Positions 8,808 to 17,320 of a stretch of 64,000 nt of DNA are shown piece after piece. The position numbers and the translations under genes were made by a program. The notes beneath the pieces were generated by a model, which saw only the letters and a list, made by a program, of their open reading frames with translations, was not told where the DNA came from and ran no database searches. Every line of letters starts with the position of its first letter. The first letter of the stretch is position 1. The DNA is from Blastococcus saxobsidens DD2 (GTDB lineage Bacteria > Actinomycetota > Actinomycetes > Mycobacteriales > Geodermatophilaceae), in contig NC_016943.1 of the NCBI RefSeq assembly GCF_000284015.1, positions 1,157,541-1,221,540 on the forward strand. The letters run 5' to 3'.

Positions 8808-8855
8808 AATTTTCATGTCATCGGGGCCTCGGCGTGACATCCGGCCCGGAAAATT
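8808..8855. terminator. Composite hairpin between convergent genes
   Basis: Outer arms AATTTTC (8808-8814) and GAAAATT (8849-8855) enclose inner arms ATGTCA (8815-8820) and TGACAT (8835-8840), with an asymmetric bulge CCGGCCCG on the 3' side. It lies between the stops of the AbiEii-like gene and the minus-strand pRiA4b gene, so it may act as terminator. The AT-rich outer stem is unusual for this genome. Confidence 0.5.
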
Positions 8856-8953
8856 CACGTCTGCCACCACGCGGTTCCAGCACCGTTCCCGTCGGTGCGG
8901 GATCACCTCCTCTTTCGAAGCCGGCCCGCTCGCGTGCTTGCGAGTAGCGCCCT

Positions 8954-10045
8954 TCAGACGAGGTCGGCCAGCAGGGTCGCGCCGGGCAGCAGGGAGCGGG
9001 CCGACGGTCCGGCGGTCCACGCTCGCCAGCTGGTCGCGAGCATGTCCGCCCCCGCCAACTGGGGCGCCAGGCGGTACAACTCCTGCTCGACGTCGACGAC
9101 CGTGATCGGGTCGTTCCCGCGGTGCCAGCCGTGGCCGAGCATCGAGAAGACCTCGGCGGCGAGATCGCGGGTCGTCAGCGAGCCTCGTGCGACGACGAGG
9201 GCCACCGCGCGCTCGGCGACGAAGGTCGAGAAGCCCCGTGGCGGGAACCAGCTGCGCAGCCGGCGGACGGTCTCGACCTCGTCGCCGGCGGCCTTCGTCG
9301 GGCGGAGCACGCCGCCCGCCAGCCGCAGCAGGCCGACGTGGCGGAGGATGTCGTGCAGCGCGGCCAGTGGCAGCAGGTCCTCCTCTATCGACGCCGGGCG
9401 GCCGAGCGGATACCAGTCCGGGCGCTGCTGCTGCACCGTGCGCACGACCACGCGCGGCAACCGCCCGCCCGGGGTGAGCTTGACGCCGTCGGCCAGTAGG
9501 CCGAGGAGCAGCCGGACGCTCTCCGGGACCCGACCCACCGCGTCACGCACCCGCCGGTCGGTCGCCTGCTGGTCGAACGGGCACAGCCGGTCGCCGACCC
9601 ACTCGCGCATCGCCTGGTGCTCGGGGTGCCGGGGGTCGGTCAGCGTCGTCAGCAGCTCGGCGTAGCCGCCCGGGCCGCCGCAGTCCTCCGGCGGGCAGGC
9701 GCCCTGGCCGTCGACGCAGCCGGCGGCGTCGCCACCGGGGCCGAGCACTTCGACCTCGTGGGTCCACCCGTCGCCGTAGTCGTAGAGATAGGTGAACTGA
9801 GACGGGAGTGCCGACAGCCGCACCCCCCGCTCGTCCGTCTCGCCCTCGCCGTCCCAGTCGTTGAGCGGTACCGAGTAGACAGCCGAGTCGGTGCGGTACT
9901 GGTGCAGGTGCGAGTCGGTCCAGCCGAGCGCGACCTGCAGCACCTCGTGCAGCTCGTCCAGGGTGATCGCGGCCGGGACGTCAATCACCCGCTGCACCGC
10001 GGGCGTGACCTCGCGCAGGGTCATCCGCAGCCGGGTGGTCTTCAC
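8954..10045 (-). CDS. Plasmid pRiA4b ORF-3 family protein
   Basis: 363 residues from GTG 10045, overlapping the upstream gene's stop by GTGA. The N-terminal ~180 residues match the pRiA4b ORF-3-like fold: RLRMTLREVTPAVQRVIDVP, LDELHEVLQVALGWTDSHLH, then FTYLYDYGDGWTHEVEV and a Cys-containing CPPEDCGGPGGY motif. The C-terminal half is a helical region without a recognised family. The domain is common on plasmids and mobile elements, and its biochemical role is not established. Coupling to the SEC-C/TPR gene upstream suggests the two act together. Confidence 0.85.
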   Translation of the reverse strand: MKTTRLRMTLREVTPAVQRVIDVPAAITLDELHEVLQVALGWTDSHLHQYRTDSAVYSVPLNDWDGEGETDERGVRLSALPSQFTYLYDYGDGWTHEVEVLGPGGDAAGCVDGQGACPPEDCGGPGGYAELLTTLTDPRHPEHQAMREWVGDRLCPFDQQATDRRVRDAVGRVPESVRLLLGLLADGVKLTPGGRLPRVVVRTVQQQRPDWYPLGRPASIEEDLLPLAALHDILRHVGLLRLAGGVLRPTKAAGDEVETVRRLRSWFPPRGFSTFVAERAVALVVARGSLTTRDLAAEVFSMLGHGWHRGNDPITVVDVEQELYRLAPQLAGADMLATSWRAWTAGPSARSLLPGATLLADLV

Positions 10046-11070
10046 CGCGCGCCGCCGGCGCCCGGGGCGGCGCAGCACTTCTTGTACTTGCGCCCCGAGC
10101 CGCACCAGCACGGCTCGTTGCGCCCAGGCGGCCAGGTGACCACCCGCGTCGGGTCGTTGCAGAGGTCGGCGGCGTACCGGGCGCGCAGCTGTGCTGGATC
10201 GCCCTCCTCCTGGTTCGCCTCCCGCCACGACGTGTACTCCGCCCACCGCAACGGCGCGATGCGGATCACGGTCATGCCGGCATCCGACGCCTCGCGCAGC
10301 CGCCCCTCCATCCGGCGGCAGTAGGTCGCATGGTCGACGAGGCCGCCAGCCTCGTCGCGGACGGTCGAAGCGCCGGCGATATCAGGCCAGCGCTGTTCCA
10401 GGTGCGGGTACTCGTCGGCAGGCAGCCACGCCCAGGCCACCGGCGGCTGCCCGGCGGGGCCGCGCGGTCCCTCGGCCGGCCCCCTCGGCGGCCGCGGGCG
10501 GAACACCGGCGTGCGCGCCACCGGCCGGGGCTCGGCGGTCTGCAGCCGGTCCGGCTCCCGCCCCAGTGCGGCAAGGCTCTCCGCGCGCAGGTCCCGCAGC
10601 TGACCCACCAGCCGCTCCGGGTCTCCCGTGCGCACCGCTAGCTCGAGGCCGTTCGTCAACCATCTCAGCGCGAGCTCGTGCTCGCCGATCGCGCTGTACT
10701 CCAGCCCGGCGTTGTTGTAGAGCCACACGTCATCCGGCGTATCGCGGGCCACCTCGTCCCAGACCGCCGCCGCCTCCTCCGCCCTGCCGTGGCGGGTCAG
10801 GATCTCCGCTCGCCGACAGCGCGGATCCGGTGCGCTCTGGTAGCCGCGGTCGACGAGCACGTCCGCGTGCCGCAGCGCATCCTCCACCCTGCCCGACCGG
10901 TCGTAGGCATCGGCGAGCTCGTCATGCAGCTCCAGCACGTCGAGGTACTTATCCGCGGCCGGGTCGGCCTCGCAGACCGCGAGCGCCCGCTCCAGCACCC
11001 GCGCGTACGTCTCCGGCGGACCGGCTGCCGCCTCCCTGAGCTCGCGGACAACACGGTCCAGCTCGTCCAT
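10042..11070 (-). CDS. TPR-like protein with C-terminal SEC-C zinc motif
   Basis: 342 residues from ATG 11070. Helical TPR-like repeats fill roughly residues 1-165. A Pro/Arg-rich linker follows at ~185-215, then a mixed region, then a C-terminal SEC-C motif (PGRNEPCWCGSGRKYKKCC, C-x-C-x8-C-C), which binds zinc in SecA and many uncharacterised proteins. First gene of a two-gene minus-strand operon, coupled by GTGA to the pRiA4b gene. Its repeat region resembles the protein at 6062-6661. Cytoplasmic; target unknown. Confidence 0.8.
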   Translation of the reverse strand: MDELDRVVRELREAAAGPPETYARVLERALAVCEADPAADKYLDVLELHDELADAYDRSGRVEDALRHADVLVDRGYQSAPDPRCRRAEILTRHGRAEEAAAVWDEVARDTPDDVWLYNNAGLEYSAIGEHELALRWLTNGLELAVRTGDPERLVGQLRDLRAESLAALGREPDRLQTAEPRPVARTPVFRPRPPRGPAEGPRGPAGQPPVAWAWLPADEYPHLEQRWPDIAGASTVRDEAGGLVDHATYCRRMEGRLREASDAGMTVIRIAPLRWAEYTSWREANQEEGDPAQLRARYAADLCNDPTRVVTWPPGRNEPCWCGSGRKYKKCCAAPGAGGAR

Positions 11071-11204
11071 GCGCACGGCGCCATCATCGCTGACCCGGCT
11101 CCGCGAACAGGGCGCGACCTCCACCTACACGAGGCAACGCTCACCAACAACGTCCGACATCAATGGCCGACGTGCTCTCGAAAATCGCTCAGGAGACCTT
11201 CTGA

Positions 11205-11334
11205 AAGCCCTGCAAGAATGACGGCAAGAATGACGGCACGCATGCTATCAAGATAGGCAGACCGAACCCCGCTTCGCGGGGCCATCGTCGTCTCTTGGGG
11301 TGACGCGTTGGACATTGTTGGGTGGCGTTGACAA
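11205..11334. promoter_or_regulatory. Candidate oriT / control region upstream of the relaxase
   Basis: Contains a perfect tandem 12-bp repeat GCAAGAATGACG (11212-11223, 11224-11235), a perfect 5-2-5 palindrome CTATCAAGATAG (11245-11256), and a hairpin CCCCGC-TTC-GCGGGG (11267-11281). Direct plus inverted repeats just upstream of a relaxase gene are the usual layout of a MobF origin of transfer. The nick site cannot be assigned. The 9-mer GCATGCTAT here also occurs in the AbiE promoter. Confidence 0.45.
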
Positions 11335-14300
11335 ATGCAGGGCGGAATGAAGGTGTACGCCGGCGCGCCGGCGGCCGCCCGCTGCTACCTGGAGGCCGAC
11401 CGGGGCCGGGCGGACGACTACTACCTCACCGAGGGCACCGGGCTCGCCCGCCGGTTCACCGCGACCCATGGCCGGGTGACCGAACTGGGCCCGCTGACCG
11501 GCGAGGCCTACGAGACCTGGGTCGCCGGGCGGGACCCGGAGTCCGGTCAGTCGCGGGGCCGGCTGCGGTCGGACGCGCACGCCGTCCGCTTCGTCGAGGT
11601 CGTGGTCAACGGCCCGAAGACCTGGTCACTCGCCGCGGCGCTGCACCCGGACATCGCCGCGGCGTACGAGGCGGCGCAGGACCGAGCCGCCGAGCAGATC
11701 GTCGCCTGGCTGTCCGAGCACGCCACAACCCGGGTCGGGCCGGCCGGGGGTCAGGTACAGGTGCCGGTCGAGATGCTGGAGGCGGCCACGGTGCGGCACT
11801 ACACCAGCCGCGCGAACGACCCACACTGGCACCTGCACCTCCAATTCCTCTCCCGGGTGTACGCCGCCGCCAAATGGCGCGGCCTGCACACCGTCGGCAT
11901 CCGCGACTTCCTGGGCGCGATCAACGGGATCGGGCACGCGGCGATGGACACCGACCCAGAATTGAACGCCGCGTTCGCCGCCAACGGCTACACCAAGGAC
12001 CCGACCGGAGAAATACCGCAGCTGGCCGAATATGTGGGCGCGTTCAGCGCGCGGCATGCGCAGATCGCCCGGAATGCGGACCGCTACGAACGGGAATGGG
12101 CCGCCGCGCACCCCGGCGAAACAGCCGGGCCGGCACTGCGCCACGCGTGGGACGCCCGCGCGTGGGCCGAGGGCCGCCCGGACAAGGTCGCGCCGCAGCC
12201 CCGCGCGGACGTCGGCGAACGCTGGCGGACGGATCTTGCCGAGTTGGGCTTCCGCGCACCGACCAATCCCGTCCCGCTGTCGCCCACCCCGGTCGGCGCG
12301 CTGGACCGCGACGAGCTCGTCAGGCGGGCGCTGACTCGCCTGGCCGCCGTCCGCTCGGCATGGAACGCCGCGGACGTGCGCGGGGAGGTGGAGCGGCTGA
12401 TCGCCGCCGAGGGGGTCGTCGTCGATGCCGGGGTGCGGATCGAACTGGCCGAGGATCTCACCGCCCGCGCCATGCGTGCGTGTGTGCCGCTGCTGCAGCG
12501 GGACGGCGTGGCGGAGCACATCCGGGCCTGGACGTCCCGGCCGGTGCTCGCCGTCGAGGCCGACCTGACCGCCCGTTTCGCGGCCCGCGCCGTCGCGCGC
12601 TCAACCGACGCACCTCACTCTGGTCCAATACCCCCGCCGACCCACCTGACACCGACGGTCGCGCCCGCGGCGACTGCCGGAAAGCTGGATGCCGGTCAGA
12701 CGGCGGCGGTCGCCGCGCTGGCCGGCGACCGCGCGCTGATCGTGATTGAGGGCGCCGCGGGCGCGGGCAAGACCACCACCCTCGCAGCCACCCGCCAGGC
12801 ACTCGAGGAACAGGGGCGGCGGCTGGTGGTGGTCACCCCCACGCTGAAGGCCGCGAAGGTTGCCGCCGCCGAGATCGGGACTGCGGCCGGTTCGGTGGCC
12901 CGGCTGACCTTCGAGTACGGCTGGCGCTGGGACGACGATGGCGCCTGGACCCGCCTCGTCGTTGGTCAGACCGACCCGGTCACCGGGAAGACCTACGCCG
13001 GGCCGGAACAGGCGGCGCGGCTGCTCCCTGGCGATCTCCTCGTCGTGGACGAAGCGGGCATGCTGGACCAGGACACCGCCCGAGCGCTGCTGACCATCGC
13101 CGACGAGTGTCAGGTGCGCGCCGCACTGCTCGGCGACCGCCACCAGCTCGCCGCCGTGGGCCGCGGCGGTGTTCTCCACCTCGCGGTCGGCCAAGTCGAC
13201 GCCGATGCCTACCTGACACTGCAGGGGCTGCACCGGTTCACCCGCACCGGCCCCGACGGCCGCACACTGCCCGATACCGCATACGCGGACCTGACCCTGG
13301 CGATGCGCGCCGGCGATGACCCCGGGAAGGTGTTCGACGTACTGCTCGCGCGCGGGCAGATCCGGCTGCACCCCGACCCGGAGACCCTGCGGGAGGCGTT
13401 GGCCGGGGCCGCCGCCGCGCCGTCCTCCACCGACGGTGAGCGCATCGCCGTTGTGGCCGACACCCGCGAGCAGGTCGCCGAGCTCAACGCCGCTATCCGC
13501 GACCGGCTCGTCGCCGCCGGCCGGGTCGACGACGTGCACGCCGTCGTCACCGCGGCGGGGGAGTGGATCGGGGTGGGAGATCGGATCGTGACCCGACGCA
13601 ACGACCGCGACCTCGACGTCGCCAACCGCGACACCTGGCTGGTCCGCGCCGTCGCCGGCTCGCGGGGCGGACTTCTTGTCACCCCGGCCGATGTCACCCC
13701 TGCCGACGGTGCGCGTGGGTCTGTCACCCCCGCTGTCCCTCCGCGCTGGCAGGGTGCGCGGGTGCTGCCCGCCGACTACGTCGCCGCGCACGTGGAGCTC
13801 GCGTACGCGGCGACCGCGCACGGCGCGCAGGGGGAGACGGTCACCGCCGCCCATCTGGTGGTCGGTGAGCACACTGGGGCCGCGTCCGCCTACGTCGGAA
13901 TGACGCGCGGCCGGCGGGCCAACACCGCCCACCTGGTCGCCACCGATGTCGACCAGGCGCGGGAGCAGTGGATCGCGGTTTTCGCCCGCGACCGCGCCGA
14001 CCTCGGCCCCGCCCACGCCGCCCAGCGGGCAGCGGCCGAAGCCGCCCGCTACGCGACCCCCCGGTCGCTGGACGACGTCCTCGCCGAGCTGCGCGCCGCC
14101 TGGACCGAGCAGCAGCGCTGCGGCGACCTGCTCACCCGCCAGCAGCTGCAACGCGAAGCCCTCCGCGCAACCGTCGCCCGACACGCGGAAAGCTCTCAGC
14201 GGCTCTCCTGCCTGGAGGCCGACTGCGCGCAGGCCGCGACCGACGCCGCAGCCGCCCGGCAGCGGGCCGAGGCCAGCGGCTCCCGCGTCGCCGCCGACGC

Positions 14301-15012
14301 CGACCGGATCCGCGACGCCCTCCTCGACCGGTGGAACGCCGAGCGGGAGGCCGTCCGGCAGGCCGCCAGGGTGGTCCTCGACGGCTCCGGCCGGCTGGGG
14401 CCGCGCCGCGGCGCAGTGGCCCGCGCCGGCGAGCAGCTCACCGACTGGCACGCCACCTGGGCGTCGCACCTGCCGGGCCTGCCCGCCGACCACGCCCAGC
14501 TGATCCGGACCGCCGCCGGGAACGATGATCGGCCGACCCTGGAGGCGGCGCTGGGTGCCGCGGCCCGCCGTGCCGCCGAACGCGCGGACCCCGAGTACGC
14601 CAAGCTCGCCGCCGCTGCCGTCGCCGCCGAGCGCACCCACTACACCGCGCAACGCGAGCTGGACCGCGCCCGGTATGACCACGACCACCGCCACGGCACC
14701 ACGAGCCAAGCCGACTACGCACAGCAGCTGGCCGAGGCCGAACGCGGCCGCGCCGGCACCCGCCAGCAGCTCACCGACATCCGGGCGCGCATCACCACCC
14801 TGCAGGCCGACCCGGCCCTGCTCGCCCAGCCGCCCGAGCGTCTCCAGCAGGAGAGTGCGGCCTGGCGCGCCGGCCGCGACGCCATCCGACGCACGGCCCG
14901 GACGACTCCGCAGCCGACGGCCGGGGCCGACCCGAGCGTGCGCCGCCCGCACCCGGAAGACTTGCGCTACCTCACCCCACACCGCACCCCCGGCCAGGGC
15001 ATCGGGCGCTGA
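11335..15012 (+). CDS. MobF-family relaxase with SF1 helicase domain (TrwC/TraI type)
   Basis: 1225 residues. The N-terminal relaxase domain (~1-300) has candidate nucleophile tyrosines (Y18, Y29, Y30) and the metal-binding triad H164-x-H166-x-H168 in HWHLHLQF. A helicase domain follows with Walker A GAAGAGKTTT (K479) and Walker B VVDEA (D572, E573). A long Ala/Arg-rich coiled-coil tail fills ~870-1200. It should nick oriT, stay covalently bound to the DNA 5' end and unwind it during transfer. Start at ATG 11335; ATG 11347 is possible. Size and order match TrwC-type proteins. No coupling protein or secretion genes accompany it. Confidence 0.93.
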   Translation: MQGGMKVYAGAPAAARCYLEADRGRADDYYLTEGTGLARRFTATHGRVTELGPLTGEAYETWVAGRDPESGQSRGRLRSDAHAVRFVEVVVNGPKTWSLAAALHPDIAAAYEAAQDRAAEQIVAWLSEHATTRVGPAGGQVQVPVEMLEAATVRHYTSRANDPHWHLHLQFLSRVYAAAKWRGLHTVGIRDFLGAINGIGHAAMDTDPELNAAFAANGYTKDPTGEIPQLAEYVGAFSARHAQIARNADRYEREWAAAHPGETAGPALRHAWDARAWAEGRPDKVAPQPRADVGERWRTDLAELGFRAPTNPVPLSPTPVGALDRDELVRRALTRLAAVRSAWNAADVRGEVERLIAAEGVVVDAGVRIELAEDLTARAMRACVPLLQRDGVAEHIRAWTSRPVLAVEADLTARFAARAVARSTDAPHSGPIPPPTHLTPTVAPAATAGKLDAGQTAAVAALAGDRALIVIEGAAGAGKTTTLAATRQALEEQGRRLVVVTPTLKAAKVAAAEIGTAAGSVARLTFEYGWRWDDDGAWTRLVVGQTDPVTGKTYAGPEQAARLLPGDLLVVDEAGMLDQDTARALLTIADECQVRAALLGDRHQLAAVGRGGVLHLAVGQVDADAYLTLQGLHRFTRTGPDGRTLPDTAYADLTLAMRAGDDPGKVFDVLLARGQIRLHPDPETLREALAGAAAAPSSTDGERIAVVADTREQVAELNAAIRDRLVAAGRVDDVHAVVTAAGEWIGVGDRIVTRRNDRDLDVANRDTWLVRAVAGSRGGLLVTPADVTPADGARGSVTPAVPPRWQGARVLPADYVAAHVELAYAATAHGAQGETVTAAHLVVGEHTGAASAYVGMTRGRRANTAHLVATDVDQAREQWIAVFARDRADLGPAHAAQRAAAEAARYATPRSLDDVLAELRAAWTEQQRCGDLLTRQQLQREALRATVARHAESSQRLSCLEADCAQAATDAAAARQRAEASGSRVAADADRIRDALLDRWNAEREAVRQAARVVLDGSGRLGPRRGAVARAGEQLTDWHATWASHLPGLPADHAQLIRTAAGNDDRPTLEAALGAAARRAAERADPEYAKLAAAAVAAERTHYTAQRELDRARYDHDHRHGTTSQADYAQQLAEAERGRAGTRQQLTDIRARITTLQADPALLAQPPERLQQESAAWRAGRDAIRRTARTTPQPTAGADPSVRRPHPEDLRYLTPHRTPGQGIGR

Positions 15013-15765
15013 ACGTCGGCCATCCGGCGACCACCTCCGGCAGCGCGGGCGAGGCCCGGCGGCCGTTTCCCGCGGGCGACCGCAGGCGAACAGCAGAAAC
15101 AGCACATGGACCGGATGGGCGGGAGGCGGGCAGCAGGCGGACCGGAGAAAAACAGGAGGTCGCGCCAGAAACTGGCCAGGGGGTGTCAGCGATGACCCGA
15201 AGTGGGCACCTCTCCGATGCGCGATCGTCGACTGGAGGGTTGCTGGCGAGACCTGGCAGATCCCGGACTGGCCCACCGGTCCGTCGGGGCGAATCCTGCC
15301 TCCTGGCGGATGGTCGACGCCGCGCAGTTCAAGCCGCGCCCGACCAGCGGTTGACGTATGGGAGCTTATCCAGGACTGCGCAACCCATTGTGACGAGTAG
15401 ACGACGACGCTGGTGACATGAGTGCGGTCCGGGTGGCGAACGGCAGGCCGGGCGAGGTCACCGGGCGCCTCAGACCTTCCGCGACAGACTTCAGCGTTTC
15501 CCTGGTGGGCGTACTCGGCCAGAGGGTCACCTGCCGTCCAACAGGCGGGGGGTGACGTCGGATCGCCGCCCTCGAACCCGGCGACACGGTCACCATCGAG
15601 TCTGCCGCCGACTTCGCCCGGCCCCGCCACGCGCCGCGCCGTCGTCCGCCTCGCCAGCCCGCACATCGTTGTGACCGGCAAGAGACCTTGCGGGTGACGA
15701 GTCCCCTGCCCGACCTCGGAACTCGCCCGATGACGGACCGACCTACGCTCGCTCGCCAACTGCGG
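15013..15765. other. 753-bp non-coding gap, probably decayed sequence
   Basis: No intact gene. A short open stretch near 15565-15640 reads RIAALEPGDTVTIESAADFA, which looks protein-like but lacks a start and is soon lost, so a gene remnant is possible. Confidence 0.4.
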
Positions 15766-16593
15766 TCAGGCCGCTTCAGACAGCGCTTCCGGGCCGTGCT
15801 CCCCGAAAATTCCGGGTGAGCCCGTCGGGCAGTCGCCGGCCCTTGAGGCAGGCGGATAGATCACCCCGTCGGCGCTGTAAGGACGCTTGGCGCGACTGGG
15901 CTGCTGACGGTACTTCTGGCCGGCCTTCTTGCCCGCCCTTTTTCTCCCTTGACGGTCCGCGCTGCGGTCACGACCGACTCCTTGTCGAAAAGGCCGGCGT
16001 GGAGCCGAAGCGTCGCCGCTCGCTGGCGGGCTGAGCGTGTCCGCCTCGCCGGCGTTGTGGCTGGACGCCGTGGCGGAGGCCGCCACCTCCGCTCGGCGGG
16101 CGTCGAACTCGCTGGGTGCGCTGTTGCCCCCGGCGGACAGGGTCGCCCGGGCGCTTTCCAACGCCGGCTCTACGACCTCCTGGGCGGCGGCGGGCCGCGG
16201 GGTCGAGTACGACAGGGCCGCGGGCTGCGCCGCCTTGTTGAGCGCAACCACCAGCCCGTCCGCGTCGCCCGCACTGAGCACCAGCCCGGTCGTGGAGAGA
16301 GCGACCATCAGCCGATCGGCCTGGTCGCGGAGCGGCCGGGAGGCCGCCGCTTCGAGCTCGCGGAGCACCCGGGAGGCCGCCGCTTCGAGCTCGCGGAGCA
16401 CCCGGGAGGCCGCCGCTTCGAGGGACTCGCACCACTCGTCCAGGTATTGGGCTCGCATGGCCAGGACTTCGACCGACGGGTCGGCAGCGGGCCGTTCAGG
16501 GGCGGGGATCCGGGTCACCATGCCGCAGGGGCAGGATCCGCCGGTCGCCGGGGCCAGATGCTTGCCACCGGTGCAGAGCCATGGTTCGAACAT
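15766..16593 (-). CDS. Hypothetical protein with in-frame 11-residue repeats
   Basis: 275 residues from ATG 16593 (MFEPWLCTGGKHLAPAT). The N-terminus holds CTGGKH...CPCG, a possible zinc-binding pair. Residues ~60-95 consist of a helical 11-residue repeat LEAAASRVLRE, present about 2.6 times and encoded by a 33-bp tandem repeat. The C-terminus is Arg/Lys-rich (RQGRKRAGKKAGQKYRQQ), which could bind nucleic acid. No family recognised. Located between the relaxase and the right end of the element, facing the relaxase. Confidence 0.55.
   Translation of the reverse strand: MFEPWLCTGGKHLAPATGGSCPCGMVTRIPAPERPAADPSVEVLAMRAQYLDEWCESLEAAASRVLRELEAAASRVLRELEAAASRPLRDQADRLMVALSTTGLVLSAGDADGLVVALNKAAQPAALSYSTPRPAAAQEVVEPALESARATLSAGGNSAPSEFDARRAEVAASATASSHNAGEADTLSPPASGDASAPRRPFRQGVGRDRSADRQGRKRAGKKAGQKYRQQPSRAKRPYSADGVIYPPASRAGDCPTGSPGIFGEHGPEALSEAA
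16337..16422. repeat. 33-bp tandem repeat, 2.6 copies, in a coding region
   Basis: Units start at 16337, 16370 and 16403 and are identical over the two full copies. 33 bp is 11 codons, so copy-number changes keep the reading frame of the hypothetical gene at 15766-16593. Confidence 0.9.
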
Positions 16594-16857
16594 AGCGCCC
16601 TCAACTCTCGAGCCTGGCCCTACTCCATGCGTGGTGGGCCGAGGCACCAAGAATCCCGTGTGTCACTCCCGCAACACGGCGCGCCACGCCCGACCGTTTT
16701 GGTGTCGTGACCTTCAGCACACGTCGCTGGACTTGTGGCTGACGACGAGGCCGGGATATCGCTTTCGGCTGTCCACTGGCCGTGGAGGAGCAGTCGCGAC
16801 AGTCGCGCTCACCAGCGGAGTGCCCGGTCGAGCCTCCGCGGCGAGACCGCGGACGGC

Positions 16858-16892
<35 letters not shown>

Positions 16893-16983
16893 CGATTCTG
16901 CGCAGGCATGGACCGCGCCGCGCCGCGGCACCGGATCGGATGTGGCCGCCCAGGTGGCTCCCAGGATTGCCGATCGCGGACTT

Positions 16984-17005
16984 CTGCGGACTGTTTGCGG
17001 ACAGC
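16984..17005 (+). repeat. Putative right arm-type integrase site
   Basis: Partner of 2386-2407, 20 of 22 identical and in the same orientation, with two TGCGGAC motifs. It lies 67 bp inside attR. Confidence 0.5.
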
Positions 17006-17071
17006 TTGCCGGCCCGATGCGCCGATGATCTTGTCACTCCGGGAGAAACCGCAGGCCAGCGGCCTGTTGCG

Positions 17072-17147
<76 letters not shown>

Positions 17148-17320
17148 CGCGCCCGGCACGCCAGGCGACGAGAGGGAACCATACCAGCGCTCCGGCGGCG
17201 GCCGGCGGCCACCCTGGCTGCGGGTGACCGACACGACCCTCCCGATGTCGTCCTGGCGTGGACACTGGGAAAGAGCCGTCGCCCGTCTCGGGGCGGGGTG
17301 GGGGAGAGGAGTCGGGACGC

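Noticed and set aside
12601-15759. Very long minus-strand reading frame (over 1000 codons) opposite the relaxase gene
   Set aside because: It is the antisense shadow of a high-GC coding frame; its translation is Gly/Arg/Val-rich without domains, while the plus strand encodes a clear MobF relaxase/helicase.
16337-16422. CRISPR array
   Set aside because: Units are directly adjacent without spacers and encode an in-frame peptide repeat. No other CRISPR-like array was seen in the window.
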